In this document: positions 1 through 7,258 of the stretch, in pieces
Layout of the letters: each line of letters opens with the position of its first letter
Position numbering within the stretch: position 1 is the stretch's first letter
Origin: Bin87 sp034428455
GTDB taxonomy: Bacteria; Chloroflexota; Dehalococcoidia; Lucifugimonadales; UBA3495
NCBI GenBank assembly: GCA_034428455.1
Contig: DAOUHZ010000103.1
Location: 1-25,795, forward strand
Reading direction: 5' to 3'
Length of the DNA: 25,795 nucleotides
The notes under the pieces: model-generated
Told to the model about the DNA's origin: nothing
The model's input: only the letters and a program-made list of their open reading frames with translations
Databases searched by the model: none
Program-made: the position numbers and the translations under genes

Positions 1-958
1 CCGCCACTTCATCGGCGGCGCTGAGCACGGCGGGCATGGTTCCGCCCGTCTTGCCGGCGGAGACCGCCAGGTCAAAGCAGGGGAAGCGCTTCGGTTCCAG
101 CGGTTCGAAGTCCAGGGACCAGGGAGCGCCAATGTCCAGGCGCGGTATCTCGTCGTTGGCGAAACGCCTGGGGTGAAACAGCGCGTACTGTATGGGGAGA
201 CGCATACTGGGCGGACCCAACTGCGCCTTCACCGACCCGTCGTCGAACTCGACCATCGAATGTATCGTGCTCTGAGGATGCACCACCACGGCGATGTCCT
301 CCCAGGGCACGGAGAACAACCAATGGGATTCGATCACCTCAAAGGCCTTGTTCATCAGCGTGGCCGAGTCGATGGTGATCTTGTCACCCATGCGCCAGGT
401 CGGATGCCGCAGCGCCTGCTCGGGGGTGACGGCGTCCAGTTCATCCAGTGGCGTGCGCCGGAACGGGCCGCCGCTGGCGGTGATCATCAGCCTCCGGATG
501 TGGTTGTCTTCCCCCTGGAGGCACTGCCAGATGGCGCTGGGCTCGCTGTCCACGGGCAGGATAACCCCGCCGTATGCGGCTTCCGCCTCCTTGAGCACCT
601 GGCCCGCCATGACGATGGGTTCCTTGTTGGACAGCGCGACCTGCTTCCCCGCGCGCAGGGCGCTCAACGTGGGAGTCAGGCCCACCGCGCCCATCAACGC
701 GACCATGACCTGGTCCACCTCGGGCAGCGACGCCATCTCGGCCATGGGCAGCATTTTCACGCCGTCGGGCAATGCCCCGGGCGGATTGGAGCACCAGATG
801 TAATCGGGAGCGAACTCGGATACCTGATCCAGGAGCAAGGCGGTGTTGTTGCCGGCGGCCAGTCCCACCACCTGAAACTCGTCGGGAAACGCCCGCACGA
901 TGTCCAGCGTCTGACGCCCGATTGATCCGGTGGAGCCGAGTATGACGATGCGCCGCAT
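1..958 (-). CDS. dxr: 1-deoxy-D-xylulose 5-phosphate reductoisomerase, N-terminal 319 residues (runs off left edge)
   Basis: DXR converts DXP to 2-C-methyl-D-erythritol 4-phosphate with NADPH, the committed step of the MEP isoprenoid pathway, in the cytosol. The frame is open from an ATG at 958 to the window edge. Visible landmarks are the N-terminal NADPH loop ILGSTGSIG (residues ~6-14), LSNKE, the metal/substrate motif DSE, ASGGPFR, HPTWRMG, SATLMNK and VVHPQSTIHSMVEF. The last residues read PAVLSAADEVA, a usual DXR motif, so roughly the final 65-70 residues are missing. The residue after DSE is Pro where E. coli has His153; the other two flexible-loop/active-site His motifs (HPTW, HPQS) are kept. 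It is the last visible gene of the rpsB operon, 20 bp after the cdsA stop, downstream of uppS and cdsA as in many bacteria. Confidence 0.95.
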   Translation of the reverse strand, partial: MRRIVILGSTGSIGRQTLDIVRAFPDEFQVVGLAAGNNTALLLDQVSEFAPDYIWCSNPPGALPDGVKMLPMAEMASLPEVDQVMVALMGAVGLTPTLSALRAGKQVALSNKEPIVMAGQVLKEAEAAYGGVILPVDSEPSAIWQCLQGEDNHIRRLMITASGGPFRRTPLDELDAVTPEQALRHPTWRMGDKITIDSATLMNKAFEVIESHWLFSVPWEDIAVVVHPQSTIHSMVEFDDGSVKAQLGPPSMRLPIQYALFHPRRFANDEIPRLDIGAPWSLDFEPLEPKRFPCFDLAVSAGKTGGTMPAVLSAADEVA

Positions 959-978
959 GTGTTCGCTTCCGGGTCGAT

Positions 979-2013
979 TTAGGGGGTACTCACGGCTGCC
1001 AGGATGTACACCGCGATTAGGGACGGAAGAAGGCTGTCCAACCGATCCAGCATCCCTCCGTGGCCGGGGAACAGGTTGCCTGAATCCTTGGCGTCAGCCA
1101 GCCGTTTGATTTTGGATTCGACCAGATCACCCATGGGCGATACGGCGCCTAAAATAACACCGATTACCGCCAGGTGCCAAATCTCCAATCGCAGCGGGAA
1201 CAGCGCTCCGAGGACAACCGCGGCGATAACCGCGAACAGTATTCCGCCAGCCGTTCCCTCCCACGTTTTCCCCGGGCTGATGCCGGGCGCCATGCGATTA
1301 CGCCCAAGCAAACGCCCCACGGCGTAGGCCCCGGTGTCCGCCGCATACACGGTGAGGATCGCCAGGAGGAGCCACCAGCATCCGGTTTCCGTGAGAACCG
1401 TCAATTCCCGCGCTAAATCGGAACCGATTATGTCGGGCAACAGCCAGACTCCCCCGTCGTCCGCCGGGACTTGGTAGACCGACTCGAACGCTTCGCCGAG
1501 ACCGTCGTCCTCGATGTGCGGCGGAACAGATACAGGAGGCGTTGGTTCTTCGACTTTCTTCCACCACAGCCTCGGCAGCCCATCTATGCCGCGAAGGGCC
1601 GCCGCTGCCGCCAACGCCCCTCCGATGTAAACGGGCGACATCACCAGATAAGCCGCCGTCGAGACTGGCCGCTGCCCGTGCCACGCGGCAATCATCCACA
1701 AGCCAGCCACGATTGCGCCGGCGATGCATATTCCCAGCGCCGCCCATCCGAAATCCTCCGGCCGCACCGCCAGCTCGCCGGCCAGCACCAGCGCCACCGC
1801 CCACGTTCCGCCCAGGAGCAACGGCAGGGGCGTGTCGCCGCTGTCGCCGTCCTCGGATACCCTCTGACGACCGGGATACAGCCGGTACGCTTCTCTAACG
1901 CCAATAACTGCGGCGACCGCCGCCAGGAGGGTAATCCAGGGCGGGCCGAACCAGATGCATGCCAACACTATCGGCACGCCCACCAGGGCAGTCAGAACCC
2001 GGTGGAGCAGCAC
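979..2013 (-). CDS. cdsA: phosphatidate cytidylyltransferase (CDP-diglyceride synthase) with an extra hydrophilic insert
   Basis: This integral membrane enzyme makes CDP-diacylglycerol from phosphatidate and CTP for phospholipid synthesis. The C-terminal CDP-diglyceride synthase signature is complete: SKIKRLADAKD, then PGHGGMLDRLD. DTGAYAVGRLLGR and SPGKTWEG, both typical of the family, precede it. Several hydrophobic segments flank these motifs. A longer frame continues upstream to 2232 but lies inside uppS, so the start chosen is the GTG at 2013, ten bases after a GGAG and just past the uppS stop; this gives 344 residues. Most CdsA proteins have 260-300. The surplus is a roughly 60-70 residue Pro/Glu/Asp-rich segment (residues ~141-210, containing KKVEEPTPPVSVPPHIEDD) between two membrane segments. 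The start is less certain than the identity. Confidence 0.92.
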   Translation of the reverse strand: MLLHRVLTALVGVPIVLACIWFGPPWITLLAAVAAVIGVREAYRLYPGRQRVSEDGDSGDTPLPLLLGGTWAVALVLAGELAVRPEDFGWAALGICIAGAIVAGLWMIAAWHGQRPVSTAAYLVMSPVYIGGALAAAAALRGIDGLPRLWWKKVEEPTPPVSVPPHIEDDGLGEAFESVYQVPADDGGVWLLPDIIGSDLARELTVLTETGCWWLLLAILTVYAADTGAYAVGRLLGRNRMAPGISPGKTWEGTAGGILFAVIAAVVLGALFPLRLEIWHLAVIGVILGAVSPMGDLVESKIKRLADAKDSGNLFPGHGGMLDRLDSLLPSLIAVYILAAVSTP

Positions 2014-2018
2014 CCGCT

Positions 2019-2783
2019 TTACGCTCCGGAGGGATGATCCTGGGTGTCCAGGGAGCCGAACCGCCTCTGCCTTTTCGCGTAAGCGCTCAGCGCACGATCC
2101 AAATCGTCGGCGCCCAGGTCCGGCCAGAGCACCGGCGTGTGGTAGTACTCGCTGTAGGCCGCCTGCCAAATGAGAAAATTGCTGAGCCGCTGCTCGCCGC
2201 CGGTGCGAATAATCAAGTCCGGATCCGGGCATCCGTCGGTATACAGGTACTGGCTGAACAGCGATTCGTCCACGTCATCCGGAACCACGCCCTCGATCAT
2301 CATGCGCCGAACCGCCTGCAGGATCTCCTCCCGGCCGCCGTAGTTGAAGGCGATGTTGACGGTAATCCCAGAGTTGTGCCTGGTGATGTCCTGCGCCTGG
2401 CGGATCGCTTCCTGGAGCGCGGGATCCAAAGGGCTCATGTCGCCGAGATGAACCACCCTGACTCCCGATTTGTGCAGCTCCCGGGTTTGCGGCTCGATCT
2501 GTTCCGCCAGGATCGCCATCAGGCTGTCCACTTCATCGGAGGGCCGCCGCCAGTTTTCCGTCGAAAAGGCGTAGAGCGTGACCACCTGGACGCCGCGTTG
2601 CGCCAGCAGTTCGACGATCCGCCGAATATTGCTCACCCCGCGCTGGTGTCCGGACTGGCGTGGGAGGCCCTGGCGCTCCGCCCAGCGTCCGTTGCCGTCC
2701 ATGATGATGGCCACATGGCGGGGCACGGGGCCGGCGTCGCGGTTCGCACCGGCGCTCTGGGAGCCGCTATCGGAGGTGGGCAA
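2019..2783 (-). CDS. uppS: undecaprenyl/polyprenyl diphosphate synthase (cis-prenyltransferase)
   Basis: It condenses isopentenyl diphosphate onto farnesyl diphosphate in cis to give the long-chain lipid carrier for cell-wall synthesis. The 254-residue product has the family motifs in order: HVAIIMDGNGRWA with the catalytic Asp at residue 29, LYAFSTENWRRP, FNYGGREEI, and the C-terminal DLIIRTGGEQRLSNFLIWQ signature. The furthest upstream start is a TTG at 2783 with no clear ribosome binding site; a GTG about 20 codons further in is an alternative. cdsA starts 5 bp after its stop, so the two are probably translationally coupled. Its normal neighbour frr is separated from it here by about 1.4 kb of inserted small genes. 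Confidence 0.95.
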   Translation of the reverse strand: MPTSDSGSQSAGANRDAGPVPRHVAIIMDGNGRWAERQGLPRQSGHQRGVSNIRRIVELLAQRGVQVVTLYAFSTENWRRPSDEVDSLMAILAEQIEPQTRELHKSGVRVVHLGDMSPLDPALQEAIRQAQDITRHNSGITVNIAFNYGGREEILQAVRRMMIEGVVPDDVDESLFSQYLYTDGCPDPDLIIRTGGEQRLSNFLIWQAAYSEYYHTPVLWPDLGADDLDRALSAYAKRQRRFGSLDTQDHPSGA

Positions 2784-2821
2784 GGGTCGGTTATGCGGAA
2801 AAGTCTGCGTTATCGGCGGCC

Positions 2822-2938
2822 GGTTGTATGGTATTTGCGTCGTCAGCTCTGCGCGGCGACGGCAACCGATGGCGGCTCCCGCCGGACGCCGTACTTGGCC
2901 AGAATTGCGTCCACGAAGGGTTTGAGAACCGTTTCGGC
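2822..2938 (-). repeat. 117-bp near-identical repeat, downstream copy
   Basis: This stretch covers the stop and last ~32 codons of the downstream antitoxin-like gene plus about 20 bp beyond it. It matches 3585-3701 with 7 mismatches in 117 bp by direct comparison. The match ends abruptly at 2938: beyond this the two genes are clearly diverged. Confidence 0.9.
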
Positions 2939-3157
2939 AGCGTCAATCTGGATGCTCACCGGCAACGCATCATTCGCGTTGTTATCCGCTTCCGGATCCT
3001 CATCGGTGAATACGACAACCCACCGCGCGATTTCCTCGCCCATGCGGGCCGGCTGACCGTTGCTGATATAGAGCGTTTGGGTTTCAGGGCTGTACTTTAC
3101 GTCAGCGTTGGGCAGAGTTTCCCAACCAACCTCGGATAAGCCTACGGAATTTCCCAC
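2843..3157 (-). CDS. DUF2283-like small protein, possible antitoxin (downstream copy)
   Basis: The 104-residue product starts with GTG at 3157, six bases after GGAGG, and overlaps the stop of the gene before it by 16 bp, so the two are translationally coupled. The middle reads VKYSPETQTLYISNGQP, then EEIARWVVVFTDEDPEA and SIQIDAAETVLKPF. This is the pattern of DUF2283 proteins: a short beta-hairpin 'YDPEADALYI', then 'gvvvdyDedG', then an 'iEi' strand. DUF2283 proteins are often encoded next to RelE/DUF4258-like toxins, so an antitoxin role is plausible but not shown. The C-terminal ~32 residues (VDAILAKYGVRREPPS and on) are identical to those of the paralogue at 3606-3887, although the N-terminal two thirds are only loosely alike. 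Confidence 0.7.
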   Translation of the reverse strand: MGNSVGLSEVGWETLPNADVKYSPETQTLYISNGQPARMGEEIARWVVVFTDEDPEADNNANDALPVSIQIDAAETVLKPFVDAILAKYGVRREPPSVAVAAQS

Positions 3158-3471
3158 GGTCGTCCTCCATACACCCTTGCCAACTGTTTTCTATGGTAAG
3201 CGGTCAAAAACTCACCCGTTTCCGGATCTCCAACAAATACAACCATTATCCACTGTTGGGACTCTGGCACACGCCCAGTGATAACAGTCCGGCGCTCTCC
3301 GTCTGGAGTGTAGACCTCGTATCTCTCGTAAGGTTCGGCGACGATGCGCATGATCCATTCCGGGCGCACGCTGCCATGCCGTTGCGGCATTGTTTCCCCA
3401 TGACCGGAGGTTTTCGGCATCTCATCAAATGCCTGGCGCAGTCTGGCATTCTCCCCCGCTTCGTCACTCAT
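3142..3471 (-). CDS. DUF4258/RelE-superfamily-like small protein, possible toxin (downstream copy)
   Basis: The 109-residue product starts at ATG 3471. The core reads VRPEWIMRIVAEPYERYEV, then RRTVITGRVPESQQWIMVVFVGD, then FLTAYHRKQLARVYGGRPW. The order 'helix with nPy, strand with GRvpe, strand VVF, strand TAY' resembles BrnT/DUF4258-type RelE-superfamily toxins; the fold assignment is inference from pattern only. It is clearly homologous to the product of 3869-4195, sharing PEWIMRI, GR(V/I)P, QWI.VVF, TAY and YGGRPW. It overlaps the downstream DUF2283-like gene, the layout of a two-gene toxin-antitoxin module with the toxin first. The 5' flank (3472-3555) is non-coding and differs from that of the other copy. 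Confidence 0.68.
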   Translation of the reverse strand: MSDEAGENARLRQAFDEMPKTSGHGETMPQRHGSVRPEWIMRIVAEPYERYEVYTPDGERRTVITGRVPESQQWIMVVFVGDPETGEFLTAYHRKQLARVYGGRPWEIP

Positions 3472-3555
3472 GGCGCGTATCTGCTGACGTTCACATGATC
3501 AAGCAAACGAAGGACAAACGGAACAACCCTGCGTCAGAGCCGGTTTCTCTGGGGT

Positions 3556-3586
3556 TATACCTCCATGATTTCCGTTTCCTTCGTGG
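3556..3586 (-). repeat. 31-bp relic of the frr 3' end
   Basis: This non-coding segment matches 4218-4248, the last codons and stop of frr, at 30 of 31 positions. It directly abuts the 117-bp repeat that starts at 3585, sharing two G's. It marks the join of a tandem duplication whose unit began inside the frr 3' end and ended just past the antitoxin-like gene. Confidence 0.85.
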
Positions 3587-3701
3587 TTGTATTGTATTCG
3601 CGTCGTCAGCTCTGCGCAGCGACGGCAACCGATGGCGGCTCCCGCCGAACGCCGTACTTGGCCAAGATTGCGTCCACGAAAGGTTTGAGAACCGTTTCGG
3701 C
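3585..3701 (-). repeat. 117-bp near-identical repeat, upstream copy
   Basis: This is the partner of 2822-2938 and spans the 3' end of the upstream antitoxin-like gene. The six differences in the inner 108 bp are nearly all silent, so the encoded C-terminal tail is unchanged. Confidence 0.9.
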
Positions 3702-3887
3702 GTCAAACTCTACGCACAGTCCAACCACTTCGCTGTCGTTCTCCCGGTCGTAGAAAACTACCAGTCCTTTAGCTATCGTCTCGCCGTCGCCGAATGGTTT
3801 GCCGTTGTCCACGTACAAGATCCCTTCTTCGGGATAATATTCCGCTCGCGGCTCTGGGAGCGTGTCATTTATGATTGACTTGTCCAT
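3606..3887 (-). CDS. DUF2283-like small protein, possible antitoxin (upstream copy)
   Basis: The 93-residue product starts at ATG 3887 with GGAGGT five bases upstream, and the start lies inside the end of the toxin-like gene (19-bp overlap). It reads AEYYPEEGILYVDNGKPFGDGE, then IAKGLVVFYDREND and GLCVEFDAETVLKPF, a better match to the DUF2283 pattern than its paralogue. Hydropathy shows no membrane segment or signal peptide. The C-terminal tail is identical to that of 2843-3157. The antitoxin role is inferred from pairing and size only. Confidence 0.72.
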   Translation of the reverse strand: MDKSIINDTLPEPRAEYYPEEGILYVDNGKPFGDGETIAKGLVVFYDRENDSEVVGLCVEFDAETVLKPFVDAILAKYGVRREPPSVAVAAQS

Positions 3888-4195
3888 GGGCGACCTCCAT
3901 ACCGCTTTACCAACTGTCGGTCGGCATAGGCGGTCACAAAACTGCCGCTTTCAACCGAGCTGCCTTCGAAAACGACCTTAATCCATTGACTGAACTGGGG
4001 TATGCGCCCAACCAGTATCGTCGCCGGTTCTCCGGTACGCGGATGAACTTCGTCCCATTGGTCGTAGGGATTTCTGATAATCCGCATAATCCATTCGGGT
4101 TGAATGTCTGGGTGCCGTCTTTCGGATTGCTCTCCGTGGGGAGTTTTGGGCAGTTCCTGGTATTCCCGGCGCAGCGAACGGTCTTCATCAGTCAT
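3869..4195 (-). CDS. DUF4258/RelE-superfamily-like small protein, possible toxin (upstream copy)
   Basis: The 108-residue product starts at ATG 4195, 21 bp after the frr stop, so it is probably read as part of the operon. The charged N-terminus (residues 1-35, EDRSLRREYQELPKTPHGEQ) precedes a compact core: IQPEWIMRIIRNPYDQWDE, EPATILVGRIPQFSQWIKVVFEG, SFVTAYADRQLVKRYGGRPW. The same core occurs in the paralogue at 3142-3471. Cytosolic. An RNase- or ribosome-directed toxin is one possibility by analogy with the RelE superfamily; an ordinary conserved protein of unknown function cannot be excluded. Confidence 0.7.
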   Translation of the reverse strand: MTDEDRSLRREYQELPKTPHGEQSERRHPDIQPEWIMRIIRNPYDQWDEVHPRTGEPATILVGRIPQFSQWIKVVFEGSSVESGSFVTAYADRQLVKRYGGRPWTSQS

Positions 4196-4216
4196 GTTGC
4201 GAATGACATTCCTGCC

Positions 4217-4822
4217 CTATACCTCCATGATTTCCGCTTCCTTCGTGGCGGACACCTCGTCGATGGCCTTGATGTGGGCGTCGGTGGTCTTTTGCAACGT
4301 GTCCTGGCTGCGCCGGTTCTCATCCTGGGAAATCGACTTGTCCCGCTCCATCTTGCGCAGGGAGTCCACCCCTTCGCGCCGCACGTTGCGGACCGCGACC
4401 TTGCTGTCCTCCGCCTTGCGCTTCAGCAGGCGCACCATCTCCTGGCGCCGTTCCTGGGTAAGCGGCGGGATGGGCACGGTGATCACGTTGCCGTCGTTCG
4501 ACGGGTTGAACCCCATTTCGGACTGGGTCAAGCTGCGCTCGATGTCGCGCAGTGACTGCCGATCCCAGGGCTGCACCATGATGGCGCGGGCGTCGGGAGC
4601 CGAAATGGCAGCAATCTGTTTCAGAGGAGTGGGGGAGCCATAGTAATCAACCGACAGGTCTTCGATGAGCGCCGGCGTTGCCCGGCCCGTGCGGAGCGTG
4701 CTGATGTCGCGGCGCATCGCTTCGATGGATTGCCCCATTTTGCGCTCCGCTTCGGCCAGCACGGCCTCGATGGTCGGCCCATCCTGATCGCTGTTGTTGC
4801 TCCTGTTGTTGCGATCCGGCAT
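4217..4822 (-). CDS. frr: ribosome recycling factor
   Basis: RRF releases tRNA and mRNA from the post-termination ribosome together with EF-G. The 201-residue product starts at ATG 4822, six bases after AAAGGAGG. Typical RRF features are present: MRRDISTLRTGRATPALIEDLSVDYYGSP in domain I, then PLKQIAAISAPDAR, VPIPPLTQERRQEMVRLLKRKAED and VAVRNVRREGVDSLRK. It carries a 16-residue Asn/Asp/Ser-rich N-terminal extension over the usual ~185 residues. It follows pyrH by 47 bp, as in most bacteria. Its last 31 bp are duplicated at 3556-3586. Confidence 0.96.
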   Translation of the reverse strand: MPDRNNRSNNSDQDGPTIEAVLAEAERKMGQSIEAMRRDISTLRTGRATPALIEDLSVDYYGSPTPLKQIAAISAPDARAIMVQPWDRQSLRDIERSLTQSEMGFNPSNDGNVITVPIPPLTQERRQEMVRLLKRKAEDSKVAVRNVRREGVDSLRKMERDKSISQDENRRSQDTLQKTTDAHIKAIDEVSATKEAEIMEV

Positions 4823-4869
4823 TTGGTCCCTCCTTTCGGCTGAGCGTGATTAGCTGGCAGTTCCTGGGT

Positions 4870-5628
4870 TCACGACCCGTTGCGCCGCGAGCCGTCGTCG
4901 ATGGTCGTTCCCACCACGTCCCCTTGCAGGATGCGGCCCATGGCGCCCCGTTCAAATATATCAAAGACTATGATCGGCATCTCGTTATCCATGCACAGGG
5001 TCATCGCAGTGGAGTCCATCACCTCCAAGCGGCGATTGACCGCGTCCAGGTATTCCAGGTTGCCGAACCGCACGGCAGCGGGATTGGTCTTGGGATCGGA
5101 GTCGTAAACCCCGTCCACGCCATTCTTGGCCATCAGCAGCACTTCCGCGCCCACTTCGAGGGCCCGAAGCGCCGAGGCCGTGTCGGTGGACATGTAGGGG
5201 TTCCCGGCTCCGGCACAGAACAGCACGACTCGCCCCTTTTCCAGGTGACGGATGGCCCGACGCCGGATGTAGGGCTCGGCCACGGCCTGTATCGGCAATG
5301 CTGACTGTGTCCTGGTGATGATCCCCCTTCGCTCCAGCGCGTCCTGCAAAGCCAATCCGTTGATAATGGTCGCCACCATGCCGGCGTAGTCCGCGGTGGA
5401 CCGTTCCATGCCCCTGCGCTCGGCGGCCGATCCGCGCCAGATGTTGCCGCCGCCCACCACGACCGCCGTCTCCACCCCGCGGGAGTGGGCGTCGATGATC
5501 TGATCGGCGATGTAGGCGACCGCCTCCGGGTCTATGGTATCCGGCCCAGAACCCTGTAAAGATTCGCCGCTGACCTTCAAGAGGACGCGGCGATAGATCG
5601 TTTCACCCGTGACGCTGGCGGAAACCAT
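4870..5628 (-). CDS. pyrH: UMP kinase
   Basis: It phosphorylates UMP to UDP with ATP, usually as a hexamer, in pyrimidine synthesis. The 252-residue product belongs to the amino-acid-kinase superfamily: RRVLLKVSGESLQG near residue 13, VVVGGGNIWRG, MERSTADYAGMVATIINGLALQDALE, VLFCAGAGNPYMSTDTASALRA, LLMAKNGVDGVYDSDP, and the C-terminal IIVFDIFERGAMGRIL. These match bacterial PyrH throughout. The ATG at 5628 has no strong ribosome binding site. It lies 55 bp after tsf and 47 bp before frr. Confidence 0.97.
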   Translation of the reverse strand: MVSASVTGETIYRRVLLKVSGESLQGSGPDTIDPEAVAYIADQIIDAHSRGVETAVVVGGGNIWRGSAAERRGMERSTADYAGMVATIINGLALQDALERRGIITRTQSALPIQAVAEPYIRRRAIRHLEKGRVVLFCAGAGNPYMSTDTASALRALEVGAEVLLMAKNGVDGVYDSDPKTNPAAVRFGNLEYLDAVNRRLEVMDSTAMTLCMDNEMPIIVFDIFERGAMGRILQGDVVGTTIDDGSRRNGS

Positions 5629-5683
5629 TTTTCAATATCGGCGCAGCATCAGCCTGGGAGGGATGCCGTTTTCGTCTGTATCT

Positions 5684-6190
5684 TTATTCTCCCAGCGCCA
5701 GCCGGCGGAAGTTGACCACGCGGACATTCTCGCCGGTCTGCGCAGCCGTTTCGCGCACCAAGTCGGCAAGAGTCCTGGACCCGTCTTTGATGAACGGCTG
5801 CTGCATCAGGCAAACCTGGGCAGCAGGACGGTCGTCCCCTTCGTCCATGTCCTCTTCGTTCAGATACACCGGGGACATTGCCGCCACCTGCATGGCGATG
5901 TCGTGCGCCAGCGTGCGGAAGCCCTCGGTGCGCGCCACGAAGTCGGTCTCGCACCCCAACTGCACCATCGCCCCGACCCGGCCTCCGGTGTGGATGTAGG
6001 CTTCAACCAGCCCTTGGGAGGTCTCCCGGTCGGCCCGCTTGGCAGCCTGCTCAAAACCCTTCTGACGCAGAGCCGCCATGGCCTGCTCCAGGTTTCCGCC
6101 GTTGTCCTCCAGAGCTTGTTTGCAATCACTGATGCCGGCGCCGGTCTGTTCGCGCAGGCTTTTAATCAGTTCAACGGTTACTGCAGGCAA
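5684..6190 (-). CDS. tsf: elongation factor Ts, short form
   Basis: EF-Ts exchanges GDP for GTP on EF-Tu. The 168-residue product starts with TTG at 6190, eight bases after AGGAGG. The N-terminal UBA-like domain (VELIKSLREQTGAGISDCKQAL) and the core TDFVAR motif (LGCETDFVARTEGF) are clear, and AAQTGENVRVVNFRRL is the typical end of the core. The protein lacks the second half of the dimerisation region found in the ~280-residue E. coli form. Such short EF-Ts proteins are normal in Chloroflexota, Deinococcota and Cyanobacteria, so this is not a truncation. It follows rpsB by 53 bp. Confidence 0.96.
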   Translation of the reverse strand: MPAVTVELIKSLREQTGAGISDCKQALEDNGGNLEQAMAALRQKGFEQAAKRADRETSQGLVEAYIHTGGRVGAMVQLGCETDFVARTEGFRTLAHDIAMQVAAMSPVYLNEEDMDEGDDRPAAQVCLMQQPFIKDGSRTLADLVRETAAQTGENVRVVNFRRLALGE

Positions 6191-6243
6191 CTTTTGGGCC
6201 TCCTGTGGTTGATGCTGTCATGCGGTTGGTCAGGATTGGCCGT

Positions 6244-7119
6244 CTACGGCTCCAGCGGGCGCGAGGACATCATCTGTCCCAGTTCTTCAAGCGTGACGGT
6301 ATTGCTGAAGGGCCGGACATCCTCGTCGCCTTCTTCCCCATCGGTTTCCGCCGCTTCGGTCTGGGCTATCTGCAATGCTTCCCGCTGCGCCTGGCCCTCT
6401 TCGATGGCCGCGGCCATTCTGCCCGTAATCAGCCGAATGGACCGGACTGCATCGTCGTTGCCGGGCACCGCGTGGGTAACCTGGCCGGGATCGCAGTCGG
6501 TGTCAACGATCGCGAAGATGGGAATGTTGAGGCGGCGCGCCTCGGCGATGCAGATGTCCTCTTTGCCGATGTCGATGACGAACAGGGCGGAGGGCAGCCG
6601 GTCCATGTTGCGCAGGCCGGTGAAGTACTTTTCCAGCTTGTCCAGGGTATGGGTGAGCCGCACCACTTCTTTTTTCGGGAGCCGGGCCAGGTAACCCGTA
6701 TCCCGCTGTTCCTGCAGACGCTTCATGTGGTCGATGCGACCCTTAATGGTCTGAAAGTTGGTCAGCGTACCACCCAGCCATCGCTGGTTCACGTACCACT
6801 GACCAGTGCGCTCAGCTTCTGAGGCGATGACATCCTGGGCCTGTTTCTTGGTGCCGACAAACAGCACCTTGCCGCCGCTGGCGGACAGCTCCACCATAGC
6901 CCGGTACGCGTCGTTGATCAGCCCCATGGTCTGCTGCAGATCGATGATGTGGATGCCGTTGCGCTGCGTGAATATGTAGCGGCGCATCCGCGGGTTCCAC
7001 CGCCTGGTCTGGTGCCCGAAGTGGACTCCAGCTTCCAGCAGGGACTTCATCGTGATCGGTTCCAGAGCGGGAGCCGCGTTCATCGCACTCTCCGCCGGGC
7101 GTTCCGGGGCTTGTACCAT
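6244..7119 (-). CDS. rpsB: 30S ribosomal protein S2
   Basis: S2 binds the back of the 30S head and helps recruit S1. The sequence is unmistakable: MKSLLEAGVHFGHQTRRWNP, IFTQRNGIHIIDLQQT, VLFVGTKKQAQD, GQWYVNQRWLGGTLTNF, LPSALFVIDIGKEDICIAEARRLNIPIFAIVDTDCDP. The acidic C-terminal tail (TDGEEGDED) is an extension. The ATG at 7119 (291 residues, GAGG ten bases upstream) is chosen because it lies just inside the promoter-proximal leader; a second ATG at 7083, six bases after GGAG, is an equally good alternative. It is the first gene of the operon. Confidence 0.97.
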   Translation of the reverse strand: MVQAPERPAESAMNAAPALEPITMKSLLEAGVHFGHQTRRWNPRMRRYIFTQRNGIHIIDLQQTMGLINDAYRAMVELSASGGKVLFVGTKKQAQDVIASEAERTGQWYVNQRWLGGTLTNFQTIKGRIDHMKRLQEQRDTGYLARLPKKEVVRLTHTLDKLEKYFTGLRNMDRLPSALFVIDIGKEDICIAEARRLNIPIFAIVDTDCDPGQVTHAVPGNDDAVRSIRLITGRMAAAIEEGQAQREALQIAQTEAAETDGEEGDEDVRPFSNTVTLEELGQMMSSRPLEP

Positions 7120-7163
7120 AAGCTGTGTGCCTCTCTCCTGTGTCTGACGCAATATCGAGCGCG

Positions 7164-7193
7164 AGTATAGCACAGGCCAAATCCGAGCGGCAA
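7164..7193 (-). promoter_or_regulatory. sigma70-type promoter of the rpsB operon
   Basis: On the minus strand a TTGCCG -35 box (7188-7193) is followed after 18 bp by a TATACT -10 box (7164-7169). Transcription would start near 7157, giving a leader of about 38 bases before the rpsB ATG at 7119. The boxes match consensus at 4/6 and 5/6. Confidence 0.75.
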
Positions 7194-7258
7194 TCTGAAA
7201 CGGCTGCCCCGGGATCATGCCCACAGCCTAAACTCCACTTGACGCACGACACGGCTGC

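Noticed and set aside
1959..3056. Plus-strand open frame of 365 codons across uppS
   Set aside because: It is antisense to uppS, which has all family motifs, and it has no recognisable domain.
5684..6190. EF-Ts as a truncated gene
   Set aside because: Short EF-Ts of this length is normal in Chloroflexota and some other phyla, and its start and end are proper.
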